A stretch of DNA of 64,000 nucleotides from Camarhynchus parvulus (Eukaryota; Chordata; Aves; Passeriformes; Thraupidae). This document shows, piece by piece, positions 10,405-19,590 of the stretch. Each line of letters starts with the position of its first letter. The stretch's first letter is position 1. The notes beneath the pieces are model-generated. The model was not told where the DNA came from and ran no database searches. It was given only the letters and a program-made list of their open reading frames with translations. The stretch spans positions 2,034,126 through 2,098,125 of the forward strand of contig NC_044597.1 in the NCBI RefSeq assembly GCF_901933205.1. Direction: 5' to 3'. The position numbers and the translations under genes are program-made.

Positions 10405-10505
10405 CTCGGAAATGTGAGCTCCTTCCCTCCATATTATTATAACTTTGAAATTATGGGGCTCTCAGGCAAAGATATGGGAAAAAGAGTAACAGTCCACTAA
10501 GTAAT
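10405..10505. mobile_element. LTR fragment
   Basis: AACTTTGAAATTATGGGGCT and the following AGGCAAAGATATGGGAAAAAG match the LTR-like element at 16231-17278 (AACTTTGAAATTAAGGGGAT, then GACAAAGATGTAGG), so about 100 bp of the same LTR family remains, truncated on both sides. Confidence 0.6.
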
Positions 10506-10553
10506 GGCTTCATCCTCTGGGAGTAATAGAAGGAAAAGGGACTGCAGACTCAC

Positions 10554-10620
10554 CTTGTTTTTAAGGAGAAAAAGGAGAGTGAAGTGGATGAGAGACCAAA
10601 GATCTGCATTGGCTTTTATG
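10554..10620 (-). pseudogene. Orphan keratin promoter and exon 1 (no CDS)
   Basis: On the minus strand: GAGCCTGGGGCAGC, a CATAAAAG box at 10613-10620, TCTCTCATCCACTTC leader sequence and ..AAAAACAAG before donor GTGAGTC (10553 downward). Box-to-donor spacing is 67 bp, as in real genes, and the exon end resembles K1. No beta-keratin coding sequence follows on that strand before the K3 3' flank; instead an LTR fragment lies 50-150 bp downstream. Confidence 0.7.
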
Positions 10621-13440
10621 CTGCCCCAGGCTCAGGAGATGCCCAAGCAGACAGAAAAATTTTGACATGCTCTTCTGAAATGTAAGGCATCCCAGATGAT
10701 ACAGGCTGTGTTTTGGGTTCCTGGTGCCTTTCACTTCCTTGTTTACACTATGATATTTCCCTCCTAGATGTTTGTTTTGAGGTTAAAATGAGATTTCCTA
10801 AAATTTCTGGGACAGAAGCATGTAATTGTGGGCAGAACATTCACTCCAATTGCTGGAAAAGCCCTCTACAGACCAGGACCAGTGGCCTGGGGCAGTTCTG
10901 GGACAGTGTTTTCAACCACACTGACAAAAGGCCAAGCTCCTCTCAGCCCTGCATTCCTTGTCTAGACACCAAATGGATCCCATTTGTGAGGATCCACCAT
11001 GTCCTTTTTGCTCTCTCCCTCCTAGCACCTGATTGCAACTGGTCCCTCTCTTCCAGGCAGCTGAACTGCACTGCTGAGATTCAATATTTCTCCTTCATTC
11101 ACCAGCCTTGGAAGAGATTTCCCAGTCTGTTTGGCTTCCTCCACTCTTCAGGCCATGACTGGGGATCCTCAGCCAATCCATCTTTGGGCCATGAGGTGCC
11201 TTGGTGTGCTCCAGCCCAGCCAGGGTTGTGCCTGTTGAACCCACAGTGCTCATAGAAGGGCATTTTTCTTTGATGGATGCATTTAGGTGGATGATAAATT
11301 CCTTTGAATGCGTGGCATGGATAAATTTGCAGTGCTGTGCAGATGAGTTCAAATGAGTTTGTACATTTCTGGCACCCATCACAGCAGGATGTGATGGCCA
11401 TCCCCACAGCCTGGCCCTGCAGGCTGGGCTGCCTCTTGCATTCTCCATGTTAAAAAGCTTCAAAGAGCATTAGGAGAAATGCCAAGAAATCCTGCCCAGC
11501 TTGTGCATGGAAGCCCTGAGTGGATCTGTTTCCAGTGCCTGTCCCATGGAGCCAAGAGCTTCAGCTGCACAGAGCAAGGAAGGCAGGGCAGATGGGGACC
11601 AGGACCAACCAGGTCAGGGGGAGGAAGGCTTGAAACTGGTGAGTTTTGGCAACAGAAAAAAAGGCTTCTGCTCCCCTGTGGACTTTAACTTCAGAGCAGA
11701 TGCTGTCACCTGCAAACTGGTGACAACAAAAAGACAAAAATTTTGGGGAATTTTTGAAGACAAAAATTCCCCAAAATTTGGGAATTTGCCAGAGGGACCT
11801 GTGCTCAAACAGTTTTTCCTCCTTGAAGGAGAAAATACCTGTGACTTCTTAAGGAGACTCCCTCTCTGAGGAATCGTGAGCAGCAGTCTCCTAACCTGAC
11901 CGGATGTCTTGTGAGGTTTCTTGCTGCAGAAGAAGGCTGATGAGCTTGCCCTGCCTTTGGAGCAATACCATTTGCTGCTCTTTGATGTGGGCTCCAAGGA
12001 TAATGTCCAAAAGTGTTTCTAGCATGACTACAGAGCTCCAGGATGAGGCAAGGGAGTGAGGGCCCCAGCTGGAAAAGACTGAGTAGGAAAGAATTCATCC
12101 TGTGTGTGAAAACCTGATTTCAGGCTTTGTGTTGCAGGTGGAGATTTGGTTTTGATTGCCAGGGAAATGTCTGTGATGAATGAGGGGTACAGAGCAAGGA
12201 TGGGGAATATTTGACAAAGTCATGCAAATAATCTTTAAATCTCATAAGAAACCAACAACATCCTTTACCTACCTCTTTATTCATCCTTCCCTTGGGTGTT
12301 ATATGGGTATTGAATCTGTGCTGTTCACTGCAGTCCTGAGGAGATATTACACAGAAATGGATCCCCTTGGCACAAGTGGGTCCATCTACAGTTCCCAGAG
12401 GAACAGTTTTTGTACAGCAGCACCAGACTCAGAGCTCTTGCTGCCTGGGTTGCCTACAATGGTTTTAAAACCTATGATCCCCCTAAAGGCATCACATGGC
12501 CCTGCCCCTAATGAAGTGTGGAATGTTTCTCACCACTCATTAAGAACTGGAAGGCAAATCCTTCCCGTATGGTTAATTAGGGAGCTTTTCTAGTTTTGTT
12601 GCCTTGATTGTTTGTACTGGCACAGGAGATGGTAAACAGGAAGATTTTAATCAGCTCTCAAGACCATGGCATTTCTTTCTATATTCTTTTGTCTGAGCCT
12701 TTGTCCTTTGTTTCTGGTAAAATCAAGATATGCTGGTGATGCAAATTTAGCAGATCAAGGTGCCTGTGTGGGAGATGCAGTATTTAGCTATGGTGAGAAT
12801 CTTTCTAGTGGAATTTTCAGCCACCTTAAACTCCACCTCTCCAGCTTGTATCCCCCCAGTTTGGCTATAGGGATTATTTGAGAGGGCAGAAGGTTTTGGT
12901 AATGGAGCCATGTGGAGGGGTTGCCCGTGGGGGTCACACACACAGAGCAAAGTGGAACTGGAGATGGTTTGGTTCTGGCAACTGAGACCAGTGCTTGGGC
13001 AGCAGGTCTCACTAGGAGGAGATGAAGCCTTGTTTCTGGGACAGAGCAAGGTGTGCCAGCATCCCATGAGATGGACAAAGCCACTGTCTCTGCCTGGAGA
13101 TCCAGGAAGGAGGAGCATGGGAGGAAGGTCACGTGCATCACAGAGACCTGTGAACCCGAGCTGGTATTTGGAGCCCAGCAAAGCCTTCAGGAGTTCATTT
13201 TCTGCACCCAAGAGAAAATGGATACCCGGGGAATGATATTTGGACCATTGCGTGGAGCTAAAGGCCAAGGATTAACCATAAATTTTCAAGTACAGCTGAA
13301 AACATTCCTAAATGTTGGCATTAGTAGTGAAGCCTCAAGTCATTTGCACAGGGAAGACGGACACCTGGAACAAAATATTAGATCCTTTTGGAGGTGTTGG
13401 ATTCATGTTGCTGGAGACTCCACTGCACAGATTGAGTGTG
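10621..13440. other. 2.8 kb intergenic, no gene recognised
   Basis: Unique-looking sequence. Open frames reach 180 codons (10713-11255 plus) but show no domain, no family resemblance and no splice or promoter context. Nothing keratin-like on either strand. Longest gene-poor stretch of the window. Confidence 0.55.
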
Positions 13441-13459
13441 TTACCAATCCTTTCTTGTG

Positions 13460-13850
13460 AATCCCCTCAGCCCTGAGCGTCTGGGCAGCAGCTGGGCCCT
13501 GCCAAGTGCTGAGGGACTGTGTGAGGTTTGGATCTCATCTCCTTGTTCCCAGGAGTGCTGGCCACAGGCTCTAGGCCAGGCAATGAAGGAAGGATAGGAA
13601 GAGATGAGTCGTGGGCTGTCCCAGGTGTTGTTGTTTCCCATTCCCACTCCCATGGAGCCAAAGTCTCCATGACGGCCATTTGGCTGCCGAGTAGCCAGGG
13701 ATGTTCTTCATCAGCTCCAAAGGAAAAGGGCACAAAACAAAATCCGCTGCAGCGAGCCCCAAACACTGCTTTCTCCACCTTTTTCCTGAGCAGACTGGAG
13801 GAGTTGCCCCAGAACAACAGACGATTCAGAGGCCAAGGCTTGAATGCAAG
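13460..13850. repeat. Keratin downstream module (minus orientation)
   Basis: DNA beyond the K4 poly(A) site. The same block occurs in plus orientation after K19 (63690-64000), after K6 (22600-22990) and beside the ghost 3' UTR (15520-15740). Shared landmarks are GAGCTGATGAAGA-like and GGCTACTC.GC.GCCA blocks, so it marks the duplicated unit beyond the transcript end. Confidence 0.75.
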
Positions 13851-13855
13851 ACAAT

Positions 13856-13861
13856 TTTAAT
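13856..13861 (-). terminator. K4 poly(A) signal ATTAAA
   Basis: TTTAAT on plus; 285 nt after the K4 stop, followed on the coding strand by ATTGTCTTGCATTC, as in K19. Confidence 0.85.
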
Positions 13862-14145
13862 AAGTTGAAAGAAGAAAAGGAAATGGCTCACAGAGAGCAC
13901 CAGGAGCAGCCACTAAGATGGAGCTCCCATGTGGTGTTCATGGCACTGCTCTGCAGAGGAAGGAAGGATGGCAGGTCCACACTGGGAGTGTCCCACGGCT
14001 TGGGGAGTGCGGGACAGAAAAGGAGAGGAGAGAAGAACAAGGAAGTGATGGTCCAATGTTCCAGCTACAATGTCCAGCTCTATCGCTGCCCAGAACAAGG
14101 TTCTGAGGTCTTGGAGGTTCTTGCCCAAGGATGTTGCCAGCAGCT

Positions 14146-14454
14146 TTAGCAGGGACGGCATCTGCTGCCACCATAGCAGTTGGTGATGCAGGAGATGTCA
14201 AAGCCCCCAGAGCTGATGGGCACTCCGCCACAGCTGAGGATGTTGCCAACAGCAGCAGAGGTGGAGGATCCCACGGCGGTGTTCTGTGGGAAGGAGCTGA
14301 GGATGGGGCCAGGCAGGGTCACCAGCACAGGGGAGGGTTCAATGACAACGTGGGAGCTCTGGCACTGCCTGACACAGCACTCATTGCAGCTGCTGGCCAG
14401 CGGGCAGGGGCCACAGGGCTGGCAGCAAGGGTCACAGGGCTTGCAGCAGGACAT
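14146..14454 (-). CDS. K4: type A Cys-rich feather beta-keratin (102 aa)
   Basis: Reference for type A. Residue map: arm [20 protein letters not shown] (1-20), [12 protein letters not shown] (21-32), beta-sheet region [18 protein letters not shown] plus ILSSFPQN (33-58), [11 protein letters not shown] (60-70), [14 protein letters not shown] (71-84), and tail [18 protein letters not shown]. Sixteen of 102 residues are Cys, 11 of them in the first 31, well above the seven or eight I recall for common feather keratins. This suggests a heavily disulfide-linked, high-sulfur filament component (inference). The start is 21 nt inside exon 2 (5' end 14475, acceptor ATCCTAG); intron 14476-14775 is 300 bp. 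Closest in flanks to K19, on the opposite strand. Confidence 0.96.
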   Translation of the reverse strand: MSCCKPCDPCCQPCGPCPLASSCNECCVRQCQSSHVVIEPSPVLVTLPGPILSSFPQNTAVGSSTSAAVGNILSCGGVPISSGGFDISCITNCYGGSRCRPC

Positions 14455-14775
14455 GGCTGGGGGTCACAGGTACACCTAGGATGGAAGGAAGGGAGAAGCA
14501 CAAAGTGAGGACACATGAGAAGCAGCACTGCACCCAAACACCCTGGAAGCATAAGAACTCCTGCCCCACATTGCAGTGCCCAGCTCAAAGCCCAGGAGCC
14601 ACCTCAGCCAAGTCCCAGCCTCTCTCTGTCTGCACAAGACCTTCTCTCCCCTGCCCTCTCCCGCCACAAGCAGCTCCCAGCCCTGGGCTCTTGTAGCCCC
14701 TCTCAGCTGAGACCTCCAGCCAGGCAAGAGCTGCTCTTGAAGCAGCAGCAGGAGAAGAGAAGGCTTCCCACTCAC

Positions 14776-14845
14776 CTGATTCCTGAAGAGGAGAAGGAGG
14801 TGAGAGAAGTGGATGAGAGAGCAGAGACTTGGGCTGCCTTTTATA
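14776..14845 (-). promoter_or_regulatory. K4 TATA box and non-coding exon 1
   Basis: TATAAAAGG at 14837-14845 (minus); exon 1 carries the type A leader CATCCACTTCTCTCACC and ends ..GGAATCAG at 14776 before donor GTGAGT. TATA-to-donor span is 70 bp, the type A standard. Confidence 0.88.
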
Positions 14846-15244
14846 GCAGTCCTGCCCTGCCTCAGGCCCAGAGACTCCTTTGTGGAAGTCATAATTTTCT
14901 GACCAGCTCATGTCAAATATACAGCATCCCAGTTAATGGTAGGGGCTGTGTCCTCATTTCCTGCCCTGCTGCCTTTTCATTTCCTGGTAATTTCGCTTGC
15001 TTTCCTATATGAAAGGCTACTTCTGTAAGTGCCGACAGGATAGGCCCAAGGATTTCCGGGGCAGAAAGACATCAGCACTGGCAGAAGCCTCTGATCAAGT
15101 GCCAGCAGCATCCTTTGTGGGCAGGTGATGATTTCTTATGTAATTTCTGAGTGTTTTGTTTGTGGCAAAATTGTCAGGAAAGGGGCTCTGGTCTTGTTCT
15201 TCTTGGTCACACACCCAAGAACTGCAATGTGAGGGGACATGACA

Positions 15245-15740
15245 GAGGTTTGGCATGTTGTTTCCTTCTTCCACTCATCTCCTTCTTTTCACCTGCTGTC
15301 TGTGTCTCTCCAGGCCAGTCTAGAGGGGATGTGTTGCCCTCTCTCCCTCAGTCTGAGAGGCAGATGGACACCCCACTGGAGTTCCACTGCATCTTAGTGG
15401 CTGCTCCTGATTCCTTCTGTGAGCCACCTCCTTTTCTTCCTTAGACTCACCAAATTCTTTGTGCATCCCTAACTGGGACTCTTTTTCATCCTTTGTTTTG
15501 TGGCAACACTTCCAGTCTGCTCAGGAAAAAAGGTGGAGAAGCTCTAAGTGGGATTCCTGTAGCAGATTTTACTTTGTGTCTTTTCCCTTGCAGCTGATGA
15601 AGACATCTCTGGCTACTCTGCAGCCAGTGGCCATTAGGGAGATCCTGGATGGAAAGAGTGACAGCAGTGCATATGAGAAACAATCTTCACTTTGGGGATA
15701 ACAGCCCACAACCTCATCCCTTCCTTCTCCTCCTTTCCAT
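15245..15740 (+). pseudogene. Ghost type A 3' UTR without a gene
   Basis: From about 15245 the sequence follows the 3' UTR of K6: CCAGGCCAGTC, GGCAGATGGACACCC, CATCTTAGTGGCTGCTCCTG, GAGCCACCTCC, TTCCTTAGACTCA. The poly(A) signal is destroyed: CTCACCAAATTC stands where functional copies read CTCAATAAAGTT. The downstream module follows. No CDS, exon 1 or promoter precedes it; the K4 upstream flank (in the other direction) joins within 200 bp. Remnant of a deleted plus-strand gene. Confidence 0.75.
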
Positions 15741-15752
15741 TACCTGGTCCAT

Positions 15753-16067
15753 TGTGGATGCCATGGGACAGAGAGAGAGAAATGGCAAGCGTTTCTCACA
15801 GCGGCTTGTGAGAAGTTTTAGGGAGCTGGAAAGATGTGATAACTTGTTGACTATAAACAATTTGCAGGTGCTGTTTTTCTACTTTATTTTTCTGTTCCTC
15901 TCAAGGACAGTGCGTGAGAAAGATGTTTCTGTTAGTTAGCCAATAGAATAGAATCTATTGTACCACTCTATAAAAACCACACGGTTCTTTTGAATAAGGC
16001 CTTCTTTGCCTTTTCTACCATCCTGCCTCTTGCCTGTTCCTGCCCTGACCCTGGCGCATGAGTGACA
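15753..16067 (+). mobile_element. Solo LTR, 6-bp target duplication GTCCAT
   Basis: 315 bp, TGTGGATGCC.. to ..GAGTGACA, flanked by perfect GTCCAT at 15747-15752 and 16068-16073. It holds a TATA box TATAAAAA at 15969-15976 and an AATAAG near 15993, giving U3-R-U5 order on the plus strand. Same family as the LTR at 1794-2106. It sits in the keratin downstream module, whose paralogue at about 22880-22910 lacks the insertion. Confidence 0.93.
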
Positions 16068-16453
16068 GTCCATGAGCAGCACATGTGGTCAAAGACATGA
16101 CGCCCTTATGACATCTGTATAATCCTTCAGTATGGGCAGGGCCCAGCTGCTGTCCAGACATGCAGGGCTTGAGGTGATTCACAAGCTGGGATCAGTGTCT
16201 GCCACAATCTGGCTGTGCAGAGAAAAGCAATGTGTAACATTTGTCAATGACCCCCTTCCCTCTGAATAATGTTAACTTTGAAATTAAGGGGATTTCAGAC
16301 AAAGATGTAGGAAAAGGAATAAGAGTAATTTACTAATAAATACAGGTATAACAACTCAAACAAACAAAAACAACAGCACCAAACAGAACCAGACACCCAG
16401 GCCCGACCTCTCGGCCGCAGGCGCTTTCCCCTTTGGTGCAGTTCCAGGCACAG

Positions 16454-16468
16454 CCAGCAGGGGCGCTG
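16454..16468 (+). promoter_or_regulatory. CTCF-like motif, one base short
   Basis: CCAGCAGGGGCGCTG, matching the CTCF core except for one missing G; 58 bp before a full match. Lies inside the LTR-like element. Confidence 0.5.
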
Positions 16469-16511
16469 CTGGCTCCCGGCCAGGCAGGGCGGGTGCAATG
16501 ATTCCCCTGCG

Positions 16512-16527
16512 CCAGCAGGGGGCGCTG
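16512..16527 (+). promoter_or_regulatory. CTCF consensus motif
   Basis: CCAGCAGGGGGCGCTG is a full match to the vertebrate CTCF core (CCAsyAGrkGGCrs). Chance matches of this quality are rare, and it lies between opposed keratin genes K4 and K5. Binding is untested. Confidence 0.65.
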
Positions 16528-16565
16528 TGGCGCGAGCTCGGCTCCCTCACACGGTAATGGTGGAC

Positions 16566-16691
16566 GGGCTGGATGGCGAAATGGGCTCCAGCGGGAATCT
16601 TGGAACAGGGCTGGATGGCGAAATGGGCTCCAGCGGGAATCTCGGAACGGGGCTGGATGGCGAAATGGGCTGCAGCAGGAACCTTGGAACA
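16566..16691. repeat. 42-bp tandem repeat, 3 copies
   Basis: Unit begins GGGCTGGATGGCGAAATGGG and ends in CTTGGAAC; copies 1 and 2 differ at two bases, copy 3 at several. The repeat is inside the GC-rich part of the LTR-like element. The unit is a multiple of 3, so open frames run through it, but they are not genes. Confidence 0.92.
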
Positions 16692-17289
16692 GCGGCTGGA
16701 ACAGCAGTGTGGGCTCACCCAGGGAAGCAAGCAAGAGGCAGCAGAAACTCAGCAGGAGCAGCAGCAGCAACCTGGCTCCCAAACACCAGGAGAGGCCAGG
16801 AGAGGCTTTCCTGGAGGGGGAAAGGGCCCAGAATCCTGGAGGGAGAAAGGGCCCAGGAAAGGGCCTGGGATCGAGTTTTGTCTGAGCCACATGAGCAAAT
16901 GGTGAAAAGGGTCCCCCTCTAGTGAGATGGAGGTCCCAGTGAATGGCCGCCCCCACAAGCAGAGCTTCGGTCATGGTAGGAGAAGTCAGCAGGAGATGGA
17001 GCCTCACAGTTCTGGTGAACTCCCCACAGCAACCATAGCCTGCTTTCCTCCGAATGCTGAGAGAGCAAGAGAGTTAGGAGCTGCAGCTCCCTTTGACCTA
17101 GCCGAAATCTCGCAGTATGTCTGCCCCTCCAAGAGAAACTCCCCAGCTGAGAGCTGCACCTTTCCCGCGGCAATTTCTTTTGTCTCTCTTAAGTATCTAT
17201 TGTTATGGTTTCTTGGCAAGAGATGGGAGAAAATTCCATGAGAGATAGAAACGAAAGGAAAAATCCTAAACTCCAACATGAGAACGAGG

Positions 17290-17690
17290 TTTGTATGTCA
17301 GAGTGAAGAATGATGAGAGAAATACATTATGACCTGACCACATATTTGGGATACTCTCAAAAAGAAAAGATTCATCAGAAGATCTGGAACCATATCCAAA
17401 CAAGTCCCTGGACATAATTAACATATGCACATGTGTTCAAAAAAGTGATGAATATGTATTAATTTTTGGAATACAGCCTGGTCTGTTAGGTTAGTGGGCA
17501 TGCTTAGAGGAGACATCCCCATGCATCCAGCTCTCTAATAAAGTAACATCAGCTTTCTGGTGCAGGATTGGACTGACCCTATTGGTGCCGCTGTTCCTCT
17601 CTTACGTGTCTCTGCAGGCTGGCAGTGCCTTGGGACCCTTGAGTTAAGGATGTAGTGAAATAAATCTACTCTTTGCATTTCAGCTGTGGT
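17290..17690 (+). mobile_element. LTR-like sequence (R/U5-type end)
   Basis: CTCTAATAAAGTAACATCAG near 17533 followed by CTATTGGTGCCGCTGTTCC looks like the poly(A) and U5 end of an avian LTR. Both ends are undefined. It lies directly against the preceding LTR-like element, so the two may be nested. Confidence 0.45.
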
Positions 17691-17936
17691 GACTTGGATG
17701 TATCAAGTCACACATCAACCCACTGCTGCTACCCTTTGGAGCCTCGCTGTTCCTGATGGCCATTACTGTGCAGTACCCAGGTATGTTTTCCTCAGCACCA
17801 AGACAAAAGGGCAGAAAGGAAAATTAACTGCAGGAACTCCCACCCTCTGCTTCTCCACCTTTTATCCTGAGCAGACTGGAAGAGTTGCCATGGAAAGAAA
17901 GAGAACTTGGAGGACAAGGCTCAGATGCAAAACAAC

Positions 17937-17942
17937 TTTATT
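17937..17942 (-). terminator. K5 poly(A) signal AATAAA
   Basis: TTTATT on plus, 279 nt after the K5 stop; coding strand continues GTTGTTTTGCATC, the common type A context. Confidence 0.88.
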
Positions 17943-18220
17943 GAGTTGAAAGAAGAAAAGGGGGTGGCTCACAGAGAGCACCAGGAGCAGCCACTAAGGA
18001 GTGGTGGAGCTTTTGCAGAGTGGGCACCTGCCCACCCTGCAGGGTAACATGTCCCCACTAGACTGGTCTGGGGAGACACGGACAGCAAACAGAGGAGAAA
18101 GAAAAGTAGAAGGGAATAACGTCTTGAAGATGTAAATACAATGTCCCAAAGCTCTATCTTCAGCCCAGAACTAGGTTCTGAGGTCTTGGAGGTTCTTGCC
18201 CAAGGATGTTGCCAGCAGCT

Positions 18221-18529
18221 TTAGCAGGGACGGCACCTGCTGCCACCAAAGCAGTTGGTGATGCAGGAGATGTCAAAGCCCCCAGAGCTGATGGGCACTC
18301 CACCACAGCTGAGGATGTTGCCAACAGCAGCAGAGGTGGAGGATCCCACGGCGGTGTTCTGTGGGAAGGAGCTGAGGATGGGGCCAGGCAGGGTCACCAG
18401 CACAGGGGAGGGTTCAATGACAACGTGGGAGCTCTGGCACTGCCTGACACAGCACTCATTGCAGCTGCTGGCCAGCGGGCAGGGGCCACAGGGCTGGCAG
18501 CAAGGCTCGCAGGGCTTGCAGCAGGACAT
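18221..18529 (-). CDS. K5: type A feather beta-keratin (102 aa)
   Basis: Same domain order as the type A reference at 14146-14454. Distinctive residues are CEPCC at 7-11 (others have CDPCC) and [12 protein letters not shown] at the tail, both shared only with K6, its inverted partner. Carries the EPSPVLV form of the beta region. Exon 2 begins at 18550 with acceptor ATCCTAG, intron 18551-18851 (301 bp). The acceptor tract (TTCCATCCTAG) is the version also seen in K4 and K6, unlike the TCTGTGCCAG of the other type A genes, so these three form a subgroup. 16 Cys; intact. Confidence 0.96.
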   Translation of the reverse strand: MSCCKPCEPCCQPCGPCPLASSCNECCVRQCQSSHVVIEPSPVLVTLPGPILSSFPQNTAVGSSTSAAVGNILSCGGVPISSGGFDISCITNCFGGSRCRPC

Positions 18530-18851
18530 GGCTCGGGGTCACAGGTACACCTAGGATGGAAGGAAGGGAGAAGCACAAAGTGAGGACACATGAGAAGCAG
18601 CACTGCACCCAAACACCCTGCAGCCAAGGCACCTCCTGGCCCACATTGCAGTGCCCAGCTCAAAGCCCAGGAGCCACTTCAGCCAAGTCCCAGCCTCTCT
18701 CTGTCTGCACAAGACCTTCTCTCCCCTGCCCTCTCCCAGCACAAGCAGCTCCCAACCCTGGGCTCTTGTAGCCGCCTCTCAGCTGAGACCTCCAGCCAGG
18801 CAAGAGCTGCTCTTGAAGCAGCAGCAGGAGGAGAAGAGGCTTCCCACTCAC

Positions 18852-18921
18852 CTGATTCCTGAGGAAGAGGAGGAGGTGAGAGAAGTGGATGAGAGAGCAG
18901 AGACTTGGGCTGCCTTTTATA
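18852..18921 (-). promoter_or_regulatory. K5 TATA box and non-coding exon 1
   Basis: TATAAAAGG at 18913-18921 (minus), exon 1 to 18852, donor GTGAGT. Confidence 0.88.
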
Positions 18922-19199
18922 GCAGTCCTGCCTTGCCTCAGGCCCAGAGGCACCTTAGTGGAAGCCATAATTTTCTGACCAGCTCATGTCAAATGTGCAC
19001 CATCCCAGTTAATGGTAGGGGCTGTGTCCTGGTTTCCTACAATGCCTCATTTTCATTTCCTGGCACATGCCACGTGCTTTCCTATATGAATTCTTCTGTA
19101 AGTGCTGAGATGAGAGGCCCAAGAATTTCCGGGATCATAAAAACAGGCAGAATGCCCAAGTCCTGGGCTGGTGGCATCCCATGCAGGCACGTGTAATGT

Positions 19200-19484
19200 A
19201 AAGCTGTGGAATTTCTATGGGTTTGTTCATACAAAGATATAGCAAAGCTGTAGCGGCAAGGTAGAGTTCTTCTGTATTGGCATCCATGCCAACCTTGAAG
19301 GACTGCAGCCTATAGGTAGAGCTCATCCTGGAACAGAGGAAAATGTGAGGAGACAGAAGAGAACATGCACTGACCAAAACTCCTCCATTCCACAGCCCAC
19401 AGTGCCATGGAGGGCTGGAGGAAATAGAAGATTCATTAATGAAAGATTGAAGTTGAATCTTTAAGAAAGAGGTGTGGATGAACT
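19200..19484. other. Distal upstream flank of K5, no gene
   Basis: Contains AAGAATTTCCGGGATCATAA and GGTGGCATCCCATGCAGGCA, which recur upstream of other type A genes (about 600 bp before TATA in K10, K12, K14), so it is duplicated upstream sequence, diverged. Confidence 0.6.
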
Positions 19485-19590
19485 GAATCATGGAATCAAC
19501 GAATCATAGAATGTTAAGGGTGGGAACAGACCTTAAAGATCATTTAGTCCAAACCCCCCCCCGCTATGGGCAAGGACACAGAAGTTAATT
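19485..19590 (-). mobile_element. CR1 LINE 3'-end fragment
   Basis: ATCATAGAATGTTAAGGGTG and the following CCTTAAAGATCATTTAGTCC are the reverse of the CR1 3' terminus. About 100 bp, 5'-truncated. Confidence 0.85.

Larger units (their letters stand above)
16231..17278 (-). mobile_element. Long LTR-like element with GC-rich segment
   Basis: Paralogy with the K6 downstream flank stops near 16215, then about 1.05 kb of unshared DNA follows. On the minus strand it runs TGTTGGAGTTTAGG.. to ..CATTTGTCAATG-like ends (TGTAAC at 16231 on plus). It contains AATAAA-like and poly-purine blocks that match the fragment at 10405-10505, a GC-rich portion with two CTCF-like motifs, and a 42-bp tandem repeat. 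Ends are approximate; no target duplication confirmed. Confidence 0.6.

Noticed and set aside
10713..11255. 180-codon plus-strand frame
   Set aside because: No recognisable domain, no promoter or splice context and not repeated in any paralogous region. Kept as non-coding unless transcripts show otherwise.
14131..14508. Antisense frames of about 99-125 codons over each type A gene
   Set aside because: Shadows of the keratin CDS; two antisense frames are open at once in every copy, which points to base composition.
16333..17007. 224-codon minus-strand frame
   Set aside because: It runs through the 42-bp tandem repeat and GC-rich LTR segment; repeat length divisible by three and low stop density explain it.
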